A stretch of DNA of 64,000 nucleotides from Vespula vulgaris (GCF_905475345.1 NC_066598.1:1407001-1471000); one strand, 5' to 3'. Shown: positions 1 through 13,030, counted from the first letter of the stretch. The notes: a model not told the origin generated them from the sequence alone. Numbers and translations are program-made.

Positions 1-483
1 ATTAGGCATCTAATTAAGCCGGACAATTAATCATTGAGCGCGTGCGCGCAGCACGTGTATCGCACCTATGTTTCTGTGTATCTGTGTATGTGTTTATTAT
101 ATATATATATATGTATGTATGTATATATATATATATATATGAAAGCTAAAAGTTAGTATCCTATAGGCGATTTAATCGAGTTTTGATTATATCCGAGAAG
201 AAAATTTATTTATTTAGTTATTATTAAAAATTATATATTACTTAACATATTAAAAGCATATAATAATAAGAAGAAGGAGAAATAGAAAAATATTCAAATG
301 TTATATTTATTTTGTTTATTTCTTTTTTCTTTTACAAAACAAGGAAAAAAACATTTTTCTCTCGGTACAAATTCCAGCGAAATCGAATGGGGTTCTACCT
401 TCGAAGTCTTCAATGAAATTACCGCCTGACCATTAGAACGCGCATCCACACACAAAGAGAAAGAGAGAGAGAGAGAGAAAGAA

Positions 484-522
<39 letters not shown>

Positions 523-523
523 A

Positions 524-581
<58 letters not shown>

Positions 582-896
582 CAAAAGAGATAGTGGTCGT
601 GCGGCCCTTTTGCACACTTAAATAAATAACCGCGGTGGTGCCTCCCGCGTGTGTAATTACGCGTGGCTGAGTTGCATCACATAGACACACATACACACAC
701 ACACACACGTACGTATTTGTGTGTATTTGTGTTTATTTGTATGTGTACTCATATGAAAGAGAGAGAAAGGGACGGGCTCTTGGCGTGCATTCTGCGAGTA
801 ATCGTTAGAGAAACGAAGAAGAAGAAGAAGAAGAAAAAAAGGAAAAAAGAAAGTGGGAACCGATAAAGGGTTTCTGGAATGCCGGTACTAAATTAT
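1..896. other. Intergenic, simple-repeat rich, no gene seen
   Basis: AT-rich DNA with a (TA)n stretch near 98-140, a long GA run at 463-578, a CA run near 685-708 and an AAG-rich patch near 816-850. All open frames here are homopolymeric Ser/Leu or Lys/Arg translations of those repeats, so none is called as a gene. Confidence 0.8.
463..578. repeat. (GA)n microsatellite
   Basis: Nearly pure alternating GA over more than 110 bp, broken by two short GAAAGAACAC-like interruptions that themselves recur. It is one of many purine/pyrimidine tracts in the left 15 kb. Confidence 0.95.
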
Positions 897-912
897 GTTC
901 CTTTAAAGGAAC
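897..912. repeat. Perfect 16-bp palindrome
   Basis: GTTCCTTTAAAGGAAC equals its own reverse complement. It sits about 70 bp before TTTCCCGCC (981-989), an E2F-like sequence. No gene start was found nearby, so the function is unknown. Confidence 0.6.
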
Positions 913-1276
913 GGAACATTGGAGAGATAAGCTGTCGTTTCTGTCGCTTATACGCTACCTCTAATACCAACCTCCTCCCTTTTCCCGCCATTTTCTAACT
1001 CTAATTAAAGTAGGTATTTACAAAAAAAAAATTAAAAGAAGAAAGAGGGGGGGGGGGTTGATCGATCGGACTCGTTTGAAGATCTATTTACTCTAATGTA
1101 ATATCACACACGTACACAGAAGAAATTTATTATATATGTAGTAATTTAATTATACTTTTGATGTGATTTTAAGTACGTCTATGAAAATCTTATTTTATTT
1201 AATTATTCTAATATCATCTAATTTTCTAATTAGAATTAATATACATACGATATATATATAAATATGTATATCTGAC

Positions 1277-1313
<37 letters not shown>

Positions 1314-2896
1314 CTCTATTTAATAAATATAGAAATAATAGGAATTATTATATATATGTGTGTGTATATATACGTATCTAGGAATTTAGGTATACTTTTG
1401 CCGATCACTGTACGTCTATGAAGATGTTCCTTGTATTCGATCCATTACTTCTATAGTGATCACCATCCTCTCTTTATTACTTCTGACGGTCAGGCTTCTC
1501 CTAGGAATATGAATAAAATTAGCTGGATCCGGTTTCCACAGCTCCTATCGCTTAACGCTTATTCTATCTTCTATCTTCTTCTTCTTTTTCTTCTTCTTCT
1601 TCTTCTTCTTCTTCTTCTTCTTCTTTCTTATTTACCTTCGTCCATTTCTCTGTTTCTTTCTTTCTTTCTCTCTTTCTCTAGCTTATCGTTCGTTGATTAT
1701 ACCGGAAGTAAAGATAGGTACATGTGTACAGGCGTGCGCGAACGCACGAGCGCACGAGCATAATTCAATATTCGCCATTTTTCTTAGGAGAGGGGAGGGT
1801 GAAGTGAAAAGGAAGGTGTGTAGGGGTTGATACCTAAGGTAATAACTCTTTCATTCGGTGAGCAGCACGCTAATTACGTAAAACTATCGTTAGCTTTCGA
1901 TGATTTCGATGATTTATCTCTGGCTTTTCTCTCGATAAATCGTATCGATTAATCATCTGATCGAGAATCGCTGCCAACCTTTCTCGATGACTTATAATAA
2001 ATATTTTAATTAGTTGGTTACATACCTTTTTTTCCCTCCTCCTTCTTCTTCTTTTTTTTCTTCTTCTTATAATCAAACCTCTAATTAATTAATTAATTAA
2101 TTAATTTCTTACGTCGTATTTCTAAATCTCATTTTGATTCGACGATTATTCGCAACGATCGATTAATTATTAAAGATACTTTTTGTACAATTTTTATACA
2201 GTTTTTCTACAGTCTTTATTACATCCTACGTTCCGATAGATCGACATTGGAATATTTTTACGATCTGAAAGGAAATGTTAGAAAAAGGACAAACGATCTA
2301 GTGGAAATATCGGTTATCGATAATCGCTTTTAAAAATCATTTAGAAAGTCTTTGACCACCCTTTAAGAATACTCGGACCACCCTGTAGTTCGTAGATTAT
2401 TTACGTAAATCGCGTTGATCAATTATCCCGTAAACGGACACATTAGAGTCATTGATCGACGTATAAGATCATCGACGAACGAACTACTCCGTGGAAATCC
2501 ATTTATTCATCTTCCGATGATCGAATTCTCCATGAATTTTTATTTAATTGGCAATAACGAAGGAAAGAGTGAAGGAAAGAAAAAAAAATAATAATAATAA
2601 AAAAAAAAATGTCGAGAGAAGAGAACGTTATTTAAAAGGAGATAGCGAGTGAGGATTCAACGACTTAACAGAGTGAGTCTCGTCTCGTGCTTAAGAACGC
2701 ACGAGCGTTCACGCTAAAGCGCATTTAAGGGGCGGGCTAAGGGCGCGGGTAGGTAAGAGAGAGGGGGTGGGATAGAGGGAGAGGGAGAGGGAGAGGGAGT
2801 GAGGGTAATTAAACGACGGAGGGCCGGAGTTCTCGCGGCTACGGAGAGATGCGTGCATCTCGGATGCTGCCCTGCTGCCGACCGACCAACCGAGAC

Positions 2897-2946
<50 letters not shown>

Positions 2947-2986
2947 ATACCTATATCTATATCTAATTACGTAGATAGATAGAACT
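913..2986. other. Intergenic, no gene seen
   Basis: Contains (TA)n near 1280-1310, a TTC-rich run at 1573-1625, a short TAAT run near 2080-2103, and a GA run at about 2897-2943. A degraded MITE-like end lies at 2339-2389. No open frame with balanced amino-acid composition and splice support was found. Confidence 0.7.
2339..2389. mobile_element. Remnant of MITE family A (right end)
   Basis: Carries two near-repeated blocks ending GACCACCC and GACCACCCTGTAG, preceded by TTTAGAAAGTCTTTG. This resembles the duplicated AACTTTTGGCC right terminus of the four longer family copies at 6.1, 13.4, 16.8 and 17.9 kb. The short length makes this assignment weak. Confidence 0.35.
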
Positions 2987-3543
2987 TATACGGGGTGAAG
3001 CATTTAGAAATTGTTCATTTTTAAAGCATACCTCTTCATTTTTTCTCTTCTCTTGTCTTCTTTTTTTTTTTTGCAAGTTGTACTCGAAATTGCATGATTT
3101 TTTTTTTTTTTCTTTAAAGATGAGAGTGTCTATTTTTTTACTTTTATTTATTTATTTATTTATTTATTTTTTTTTGTGTGGCAATGGAAAAAAATATTTC
3201 ATTTTTTCTGCGATAGTAGTATCAAAACCATAATACAGTGTATATATGTATATTTTTTTTAAGAACACGCACGCACGTCTCGCGTAGATTTTAATCAATC
3301 TTTTTTTTACGTACGTATATACACATAAATCTACAAGTCCGAAAGGTTTTACGCCCTACAACAACAACAACAAAAAAGATAGAAAAGAAAAAAGACAGTT
3401 TCGTTCGAGCAATAGCATATGCCTGTTTCTTTTATTTTGCTTTTGCTTTTGCTGTTGCTTTTGTTTCTCGACGTTTTCGCAAAAACCAATAAAGGTTTTG
3501 AAGATTAATCGTAATGTAAAAATGAACTGCCTCACCCTGTATA
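2987..3543. mobile_element. Candidate MITE (family B) with 16-bp terminal inverted repeats
   Basis: The left end TATACGGGGTGAAGCA and the reverse complement of the right end, TATACAGGGTGAGGCA, match at 14 of 16 positions. The TA at each edge would fit a Tc1/mariner-type TA target duplication. The interior is noncoding, T-rich and has no transposase reading frame, so the element would be non-autonomous. This is inferred from terminal symmetry only. Confidence 0.5.
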
Positions 3544-3796
3544 TACATATTTGTGCGGGTGTGCGAGCGAGCGAGCGAGCAAGCACGGAGAGCTCTTAGA
3601 AAGGCCAATAATTAAGGTAATGGCTACTTTTCAAGTGGATTTCCGTGTGGCTCGATCCTCGCGCAGCCTCCACCTCCGCCTTCTCCACCTTCTCCTCCTC
3701 CTCCTCCCCCTTCCCCTTCTCTTCTTTCTTTTCCTCCTCTTCACTCTCCTACTCTACCGATTACGGTCACGAAGGGCTCCGCCGGTTTCCAGCCCT

Positions 3797-3850
3797 CTTC
3801 TCTTCTCTTCTCTTCTCTTCTCTTCTCTTCTCTTCTCTTCTCTTCTCTTC
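3797..3850. repeat. (TTCTC)n pentanucleotide repeat
   Basis: Tandem TTCTC units, about ten copies, within a 200-bp pyrimidine-rich stretch. No gene is associated. Confidence 0.9.
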
Positions 3851-3986
3851 GCTTCTCCTTTCCAGTAACATCCCCCATCCCCACCTTTCCCTCATCGTCT
3901 CTCCCTTTTTCATACACCATGGAAATGTTCTATCTTTCTCTTTTCCATAGCCGGTTCCATCTTTATACCGTGTCTCGACCATATCC

Positions 3987-4167
3987 GTCTTCTTCTTCTT
4001 CTTCTTCTTCTTCTTCATCTTCTTCTTCTTCTTCTTCATCTTCTTCTTCTTCTTCTTCTTCTTCTTCTTCTTCTTCTTCTTCTTCTTCTTCTTCTTCTTC
4101 TTCTTCTTCTTCTTCTTCTTCTTCATCTTCTTCTTCTTCTTCTTCTTCTTCTTCATCTTCATCTTTT
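3987..4167. repeat. (TCT)n trinucleotide array
   Basis: About 180 bp of TCT/TTC units with occasional TCA. It is open in several frames on both strands (polySer, polyLys), which is purely a consequence of the repeat and not evidence for coding. Confidence 0.95.
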
Positions 4168-6111
4168 TAATCGCTCTCTCTCTCTCTTTCTCTTTTTCTC
4201 TCTGGTATTCTATTTCATTCTCGATCGATATCTCTCGATAATTTTGATCGTTCGAAACGGGTATGGAGCCAATCGCGAGCCAGCACGCGTCTCTCCCCTC
4301 GATCTTTTATCATTAAAATTGTCTCCTATCTCGATAGCTCTCTTTCTCTCTCTCTTTTTTATTTTTTATTAAGTTTGATTAATAAGCAATCTCGGAATTT
4401 TATATATATATAATATTATCGTCGATTTATATTATTTAGATATTGAAAAATACTAAAGAATGTTTAATTTCCAAGAAACAAAATAACTATCGTATAAGTA
4501 TGTTATTTATTTAGATATATAAAGTATCAAACATATGTTCGATACAAAATGCAATAATGTTGGATATAAAATATACTAAACGTTTTCGATCGAAAAGAAT
4601 AGTAACACGTTATTTAGTTAAATATTATTAGTGTTAATAATTTGATCAGTGCAATGTTTTATTATCTGTCCCCTTCATTATTTTTTTTTCTTGTTATTTT
4701 TTCTTCTCATTTCTTATTAGAAAAATTCGACGAGTTTTTTATTTGTTGATACAATTGAAATACGAGAGGTAGGACGTGGAGGAAGGAGGGAAAATTTCTT
4801 TCCTTTTTTCTTTCTTTTTTTTTTCTTTTCTTTTTTTTCTCTCAAGTCGTCTTATCTACATTATTTATCTTCGCTTGGGATATATGTACTCGTAACACTC
4901 GTGTTATCTCCGTGACTAAGCTTTTTAGATTCTCTTTTTCCTTTTTTTTCTCTCTTTCTTTCTTCTTCTTTTTTTCTTCTTTTTTTTCTCTGTCACATAT
5001 GTATATTTGATGTATGTACGTAGTACGTACCAACTCGTTCTCGTTATATTATTATCTTTGACGAAACGATGTGTAAGATGTTAATCGAGAATCGAGAAAA
5101 TAAATACATATATACATACATTATATATTCATAAATTTTGATAATAATTCTGTAATCTCTCTTTCGGATAAAACAAAGAAGTAGAATTAACGAAATGAAT
5201 TATTATAAAGATTTAATTTTTTAATACATTACTTGTTAAAAAAAAAAAAAAAAAGAGAGAGAGAGAGATAAACAGAAAAAGAAAAAAAAATAAGCAAAAT
5301 TATAAATTTTAATTGCTACTTCGTATCTTCACTGCTCCTTTTTCTCCCTACCCGAAAATGAATCCACGATTTTTGTTCGAACAGAGGAGAGAAAGAGAAA
5401 GAGAAAAACAGAGAGAAAAAATAAAAAAAAAAATTGGATTATATAATAAAAGATTATATTATAGAAATTAAATGAAGACTGTCCGGATAACAACAACAAT
5501 GATAACAATAATTAGCTCTTTCCCGAGCGGATGGAAAAAACATAAAAAATAAAAGAAAGAAGATAAAAAGGAAAAACACTTGGAGAAAACAAGAGAAGAA
5601 AATCAGTGATCATTGATCAGAGACAAGTTTGAAGATCACAGAAGAGGAAGATGATCGTAGAAAGAATATCTCGGCGAGACGATCATCAAGCGGGTCGATC
5701 GATCTTGAGGGAGGATCGATCCATCGATCCATCGGTCGATCGATCGATCGATCGATCGATCGATTCATCCTTCGGTCGATCGCTTGCTTGCTTGTTCGTT
5801 CGATGGAGGAACTGATCCTCTCTCTTTCTCTCTCTCTCTTTCTTTCTTTTTCGGTCCATCGCTCCCAAAGAAGAAGAAGAAGAAGAAGAAGAAGAAAGAC
5901 GCGGACGAAGAAGAGCGTGTAAGGACGACTACGACGAATAAGAAGAAGAGAAGAAAAGAAAATAAAGGAGAAGAGAAGACCGATGGTCGCGATACGATCT
6001 GACCGAAGAGAAGAGAGAGCCGCAACGGAAAAAGGTTTTAAACGTATACGAAACGCTACGTCGTCGATAGCATCTCTCTCTTTCTTTCTCTCTTCTTCCC
6101 TTGGTTTGTAT
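4168..6111. other. Intergenic, no gene seen
   Basis: Low-complexity DNA with A-rich and T-rich runs. A GATC/CGAT tetranucleotide region lies at about 5694-5780 and GAA/AAG patches at 5868-5900. Long open frames here translate to Arg/Ser/Lys-only sequence and are rejected. Confidence 0.7.
5694..5780. repeat. (CGAT)n tetranucleotide repeat with imperfect copies
   Basis: A pure CGAT run at about 5733-5763 is flanked by GATCCATC and GTCGATCG variants. CGAT is self-complementary as a repeat, so both strands read alike and long hairpins can form. Confidence 0.85.
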
Positions 6112-6452
6112 ACAGGGTGGGCCAAAAGTTACTAGGTGATTTGAAAAATCAATTACTCATTTTCGTAACTAAAGATTAATTTCTTTCTTCCTTTTTTGTC
6201 TATCTTTCTTCTTTTTTCCTGTTCTTTTTTTCTTTCTCTTTTCTCTCTTTTTCTCTATCTCTTTCTCTCTCTATCTCTCTATCTCTCCTTTCTGGATTTT
6301 AAGATCACGAGATATTAATTGTACAAATAAATAAGCTTAATTGATTACACAGGATTAATTAATAGTTGTCTTTTGAAGGAAGTGTAATTGATTTATGGAA
6401 TTGTTTAAGAACTTTTGATCTATCTAAAAACTTTTGACTATCACCCTATATG
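6112..6452. mobile_element. MITE family A, longest copy
   Basis: Begins TACAGGGTGGGCCAAAAGTT and ends in a sequence whose reverse complement starts TATAGGGTGATAGTCAAAAG, giving a short imperfect terminal inverted repeat with TA at each edge. The left block TAGGTGATTTGAAAAATCAA and the right block with two AACTTTTG units recur at 13.4, 16.8 and 17.9 kb. The middle is CT-rich. No transposase frame is present, so this is a non-autonomous, probably mariner-like element. Confidence 0.6.
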
Positions 6453-7038
6453 CGTCTCTCTTTCTCTTTCTCTTTCTCTTTCTCTTTCTCTCTTTTTCGA
6501 TCCTTCGCGCATGAAGAGACGGCAACGTCCGGGACTACAGTACGGATTCTCTCTGACGAGAACTTGAAAAAATCCCTTTACATCTGATTAAAGGACCGAT
6601 CTCGGTAGAAAATCTTAGGAATAAGATCGTCTCTTTGGATGTTTGCCTTGAAAGGAATAACGATACCAACCCTCTTGTTTTGATTCCTCCGAGATATTCA
6701 TGGTAAAATATAGAACAGTCTATTTATTAATTTTTCACTTACGATTTCATTAATTTTTTAAATAAGATTTTATAAATTAGAATATTAAGAGCATTTGGAA
6801 AATAGAGTCTCAGAAAAATTGGGGCTCACGGATTGGAAAAAATAAGGTCGTTTTTGAAATACTTTGCGACTTCCTTTTTTTCTTTCTTCGCACTTCGTCT
6901 CTCGTTGATTCTTAAAAAAAAAAAAACGTATTCATCTCTCTTGTTCGGATATTCATGAAAAAGAAAAATAAGAACATTGTGCATCGTACAAAGGATTTAT
7001 CATCATCACTATCATCTTATTCATTATCATAATCGTCG

Positions 7039-7070
<32 letters not shown>

Positions 7071-7913
7071 GTCGTTGTCGTCGAAAGGACATTTTTCTCA
7101 ATGACGATCATAGTATCACGTGGTATTTCAAAGGTTTTCTTCCGTCGTGATCCCCGTTCCCCTTTTCGAGAGAGACGCGAGAAGGATTCCCATGATGCAC
7201 GGAAAATTAGAAGCACGCCGACCCACGGTATATGAGATTATACGGCACGGTGGGCATACGCGGCCATTGTTGCCAACGAAAATTACACTCTTCAAAATCC
7301 ATTGTACCAGATTGCAGGTCCCGTCGTCGGATTTTCTTCGACGACCGTGAATCACCCCCACCCCTACTCACCGTCCTTAAGTCCAGCGTAAATAATTTCT
7401 TTTTTCTCAATTTTTTTTTTTATTTCACTCTCGCACACACACACCCTCTTCCTTTCTCTCTTTCTCTCTTTTTTTTCTCTCTCTCTCATCAATATATAAT
7501 AAAATATTATAATGTAATAATATTTTCAAAGATTATCTTTTAATCTTCAACCATTATCACATCTGTCGATTAATTATACGAGAATAAAATATTATTTTAT
7601 GATATAAAAAATTGTAAAAAAAAAGAAAGAAAAAAAAATTTAATTCGATTTAATTTATATCATCGTAGATATAACATCATTGCGCGAATAGTATTCTCAC
7701 GTCGTTAGTGAAATGATTGATTTTTTTCTTTCTTCAGTCTTAATGGTAGATAAGATCTGTGCAACGTAATAGATTAGAATAAGCAAAAAAGTTATTATAG
7801 TATAAGATTACTTTCGAAAACGACAATCGAGTCTTTCAAAGTTAAGTTACGTAGCAGGACATAGATCTCGTTCGAGCATTCCGTTCCAGGTTGACTTGAA
7901 GAAAGAAAGATCG

Positions 7914-7916
<3 letters not shown>
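6453..7916. other. Intergenic with one complex, moderately GC-rich island
   Basis: Mostly low complexity, including a GTC/TCG repeat at about 7027-7082. The island at 7120-7375 is not repetitive and is open on both strands. Neither strand shows a convincing splice structure or a recognisable domain, so it is left as unexplained sequence. See findings. Confidence 0.55.

Positions 7917-7977
<61 letters not shown>
7917..7977. repeat. (TA)n microsatellite
   Basis: About 30 uninterrupted TA units. Confidence 0.95.
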
Positions 7978-7980
<3 letters not shown>

Positions 7981-9615
7981 GGGATCGAAGGAGAATACCG
8001 TGAGACGTACGATCTGATAAAGATCATCCGAACGAATGGAACAACCGAGGCGAATGGAAATTTTACGAGGGACAAATTTATCTTTTATACGGCTCTCTCT
8101 CTCTCTCTCTCTCTTTCTCTTTCTCTCTTTTTCTCTTTCTCTTTCTCTTTCAAAGAACGATCACGAATATCGGAGCGAAGTTAATCGATCACTAAACTCG
8201 AAAACTTTTTCAGAGTTTGAAATCGAACTCGATCACGATTATTAAACAATACCATACAATCACTCTTTGTTGCGTTAATATGTACAATTGAAAAATTTCT
8301 ATGTTATTTAATCCTAGAAATATTAATATAATATATAACACGATCTAAGAAACTTTTTTTCTTCAAATCGATTCTTGCGTTGTATGATCGATTAAAAAAT
8401 TACAAATTATTTTTCTTTTCCATTTGTATTTTATAATTTTATTTTATACTAACACACATATATATATACATGTATATATTTTTTTCTTCTTTTCTTTTCT
8501 TTCCATTCTTTTATTCGTCTTCTTTTTCCTCTCCCGATATCTTCGACTTTCGATCAGGCAATTACGCTTAGAAACTTAGAAAGTGGATGCGCGCGCGAGA
8601 CGATCGCGATGCTTCTAAGCATTAGAACTATTCTCGAAACTTCTTATTGTATATAGAAATATATATATATATATATATATTATATATGTATGTTTGTATG
8701 TATATATGTATGTATATAAAATTGCTATGTATATTTATGTATATATCTCTATGCATTTATGTATACGTAACGTGGAAGTTATGCAAATGGCGGACTTCGA
8801 TCGACGATAAACAGCCATTCTTTTTTTTTTCTTTCTTTTTTTTTTCTTTTCTTTTTTTTCTTTTTTTATTCCCTTCTCCATCTCATTGACGCTCGTTGTG
8901 TAAAATTTCGGTATTGACGTCAACCAACTCCTATTCAGATTATAATGGAAAACGTGCGAGCGCAATCGGAAGAATTAGAACATATTATCGGACGTTAGAC
9001 GGTTCTAACGTTCAAACGCTTTCGATATCTTCTTAAGAGATTACATATTATTCGACCTAACATTATATTTTATGATAAAATCTTCGGGGAAAACTCGGTT
9101 CTAATTTCTTGTTTATTATATTTTATATCTATGTGTATGTGTACGTACATAATTAAACAATTACATTACATCGTTGATATATTATTATATTATACATGCT
9201 TTCTTGCTATTTTTCGATATTAAAAAAAAAATATATATATTATTTTTCTAATTAGTTTCTAAATGGTCTGTTATCACGATTATTATTATTACTATTATTA
9301 TTATTGAGTTATTAAAAATATTTCCTTCTATCTTTGAAAATAAGAGTTATTTGTTTCAGAGATAAATATCTTAAAAAAAAAATGAGAGAGAGAGAGAGAG
9401 AGAAAAAGAAGAAAAGAAATAGAAAATGATTAATCTAATATACTTCCGCTTAAAAAAAAAAATCATTCGCGTATGCAAGTTTTTCTTTTATTTTGAAAAA
9501 CGAAAAAAACATGTTAAAGATAATTCATGCATGTATTCGATGTCGGAATGTTGGTAGTGTGACTCAGGCTGGTGGATAATCGCGATTCCAAGAAAATGTT
9601 TCGCGTGCTCGGAGA

Positions 9616-9617
<2 letters not shown>
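7978..9617. other. Intergenic, no gene seen
   Basis: AT-rich DNA with CT runs near 8091-8150 and TA runs near 8660. A complex stretch at 8760-8960 includes an octamer ATGCAAAT (8781-8788) and a palindromic CRE TGACGTCA (8915-8922). No coding evidence. Confidence 0.6.
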
Positions 9618-9685
<68 letters not shown>

Positions 9686-9725
9686 AAAAGAGAGACAGAG
9701 AGAGAGAGAGAGAAAGAGAGAGAGA
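9618..9725. repeat. (GA)n microsatellite
   Basis: Over 100 bp of GA with a few AAAG and ACAG interruptions. Confidence 0.95.
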
Positions 9726-12700
9726 ATGTTGCGAGAGCGTCACGCGAAGTATGAAATTTTATGAAATTACGAGGAGAGTTAGGTACTCGAAAGTATAGGG
9801 ACTTTTTCTCTACCCCTTTTTTCCTGATTTTTTTTCTTTCTTTAAAAAATTTTTTTCTGCTTCTTCTTCTTCATCGAGGCTACCTTCGAAGGATAATTAA
9901 AGCGTATCTTCTCGTCGTCGACTCGGTGCATCGCGTCGTTCGATAAGACGACGATCGTACGTTCGTGTCACACCGATCATCCTCCTCTCGTGTAAGTAAT
10001 TTTCCACGAGAATAATCTTCGAGAAAGATTACTATCGTAAGTACGTACGTATATCCCTATGGAGCAACGTTTTACAACGCCTCGCGCGATAATATAAAAA
10101 TATTATTTTTAATTCGAGAATTATAAAAAAAAAGGAAGAAAGAAGAAGAAAATAAAATATAAGAAGGAGAAAAATGTTACCAAGAAATTCAATAATTTAA
10201 TAACGAATAGTATAGGAATAATAATCGAGTCTAATAAATTGTTTAGTTTTATTCGGAGATAAAGGATTATGGGGAAAAAAATTGTTCGATAAATGGTACA
10301 ACAATAATTATTTGATTAAATTCGATTTTATCGAGATCTTAAAAGGAAAATGAATTAAATTATCTAAGTGATAATAATAATAATAATTAATAAAAAAAAA
10401 ATTTGTAACTTGAAATAAATCGAATCGTTATCGAATGATCTTTAATCGAATTGTTTGGATTAGATTTTACAAATACACACATACATATCATAGCAATAGT
10501 ATTGTTGTAAAAATGATAAAAAATTTTTTATAAACGTGAAAGGTTTCGTACAAATGGCTTCTTACGAGAACGAGAGAAGGTTAAATCGTGTACGAGTCTT
10601 ATCAATTTACTTAATCCCTATTCTAATCCAAGATAAATATTAATCCCATTTGCTCGACCAGGAAACGAGTAAAAATGAAAGATCACGATTTATGATCATA
10701 TATACGAAAGAGAAAAAAATAATGACGCTCTCTCTCTTTCTCTCTCTCTCTTTTTCTCCGTCTCTCATTCGACAAAATTCATATTAAAATTTCTAATCTC
10801 GTAATTACTTCATCGACAAAGATTAGGAAATTTTATATGCTGAATAGATAATCTAACAGTGTCAACAAATTGGATATATTTAAAAAAAAAAATGAAAGGA
10901 ATTATTCGATTAGATTAAATCATCGATTAGAAAAAAGTCATTCTAAACAATTCTGATCGATCTTAATAACACGTAATTGGCTCTTTTTTTTTATATATTG
11001 AAACCAAATATTTTAGTCGTATTAAATTAACATTCAAAAATTATTTTGTCTATATAAAATTAATTACATATATATTTCTTTATTTAAAAATTATAAAAAT
11101 AATCTCTCCCCCCCCCCCCCTTTCTCTTTAAATAAATTAGATAAATTTCGCTCTGATTTGCGATCGACAAAATTTCGTGATGCTCTTTGAAATAAATCAA
11201 AACGATTTTTACACGGTGTTTAGCACATTTTCTTTACATTATTAAAAAGAACAAAGATATCTCACGTGTTCGAATTAGGTGAAACACCCTGTATATATCT
11301 TTTTCACACACACACACGCACATACGAATACATATACACACAGATATGTTTTTAAAGATGATCCACAAACATGTTATTTTCTCGGTTTCTCTTGATGTAT
11401 TTCATATACGTATATATGTATATATGTGTGCATTATATACATGCATGTGTATTACATACGTGTACATGTGTATATCTGATCGGTAGAACCAGCTTCGATT
11501 GGTCTCTCTCGGATTTCAAGCCATCCCACCAAGAAAACTCGTATCGAAACGGGCAGCCAATCGACGTGCCGACTGATAAGGGAAGCCATAATTAGTGCGA
11601 TTTGTTAACGTGTCGGCTGACGGGATTGACTACGTTCGAAGGAAAACACCGTTGTCGTCGTCGTCGTCGTCGTCGTTGTCTTCGTCTTCGTCGTCGTCGA
11701 TCGTTAGTCTTGCTGCCGCTTAGATCCTCGATCGATCGATCGATCGATCGACTTGCTCGTTGGATCACTTTCTTTCTTTCTTCTGCTTATATTTTTTTTC
11801 TTTTCTTTTCTTTTACTGTATTCTCCATTTTTTTTTTTTTATGTTAATTATGTGTATTGTTTATTTTTAATCTTTTTTTTTTCTGTGTATATATACACAT
11901 GTATTTTTTCTTATGGGACGAAAAAGATCGAGAGCTCGCGTGTGTTGTGAAAAAGAAGAAGAAAGAAATAAATAAATAAGTAAAAACAAAAACTAATGAA
12001 ACAATCATGAAAAGTGAATGAAGAGAGTGCGGATAAGAAAGAAAAGAAGTGTGAAATTTTTTATCGTTGTTGTAGTAATAGAAAGAAAAGGAAGAAAGAA
12101 AGAAAGAAACAGGTGCCATTGATTATTTACAATTTGATGGAATGAAGTGAAATAGATGTAATTACATATATATTTTCTTCTTCTTTTTTTTTTTAATTCT
12201 CTTAAATTTTATCTTTAATCACGAAGTGAGAACTATTTTGTTCTCTTCTATTTCGTGGTCGTGGGAAGTGTATAAAACCAAAGTGTATAGGAATTAATAA
12301 TCATATAACGGGTGTACAGGAACATATATAACGGGTGTACCTTTTACGTTTTGTAAGGAGGAGGGGAAAACAGGTAAAATCATAAAAGCTTTGAGATAGA
12401 TTCTTCGCAGAATTGACATGAATTTTATTTAACAAAAAATTTTGTAATTATCTCCAGAGAGAGAGAGAGAGAAAGAGGAATATCGTAAGACTTCATTAAT
12501 AACACTGTTTTTCTTAGACTTTATCATTCGTCAGCACTTTAAAGACATCGAGAGCTTCGAGACTCGAGCTCGTTACGAACGATAAACGTTCTTAAAAAAG
12601 AGCATGAGAGGAATGAGAGAGAAAGGAAGACAGAGAGAAAGAGAGAAAGTGAGAAGGAAAAATTATCTTTCCAAGGTCTTGGATCTTCAAAATTTCCAAC

Positions 12701-13025
12701 CACTTCCACCCCTCTCCATCCCTCCATCTCATTTTTTATTTTTATTATTTCGTCTTTTTTATCCTCTTGATAAGCATTTTAATTTTAAATATCTTAAAAA
12801 ATCGTCTTTAAAAACGATCGTTTATTAATAAAACAATCCTATAAATAACATTATTATTATTACGAAAAAAAAGAATCATGTAAATATCAAAAAATTTTAT
12901 TCTCTTTTTTAATGAAGATAAAAATAAAATTTCGATAAACTCCTCGAATCATAATAATAATTCTTATTTGGTAGATCTTACAAAATCATCTTTAAAAGTG
13001 ATCGATTAATAAAATAATCTAATAA
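9726..13025. other. Intergenic, no gene seen
   Basis: Mostly AT-rich. Includes GTC repeats at 11652-11700, a GATC run at 11728-11752 and a C run near 11107-11120. A complex island lies at 11470-11625. Two tandem ATATAACGGGTGTAC units lie at about 12303 and 12326. No supported gene. Confidence 0.65.
11210..11295. mobile_element. Very short inverted-repeat element (possible MITE relic)
   Basis: The left TACACGGTGTTTAGCA and the reverse complement of the right edge, TATACAGGGTGTTTCA, are similar (shared ACxGGTGTTTxxCA core), enclosing only about 55 bp. The right edge resembles the CACCCTGTATA edge of the element at 2987-3543. It may be a solo or internally deleted element. Confidence 0.3.
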
Positions 13026-13030
13026 ACAAG

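Noticed and set aside
294..708. Overlapping minus-strand open frames rich in Ser-Leu
   Set aside because: Direct product of the GA microsatellite read on the minus strand.
3767..4170. Long open frames on both strands encoding polySer or polyLys
   Set aside because: They are translations of the (TCT)n array with no balanced coding segment or splice context.
5610..6125. 171-codon minus-strand open frame
   Set aside because: Composition follows CGAT, GAA and CT repeats; several other frames are equally open in the same place.
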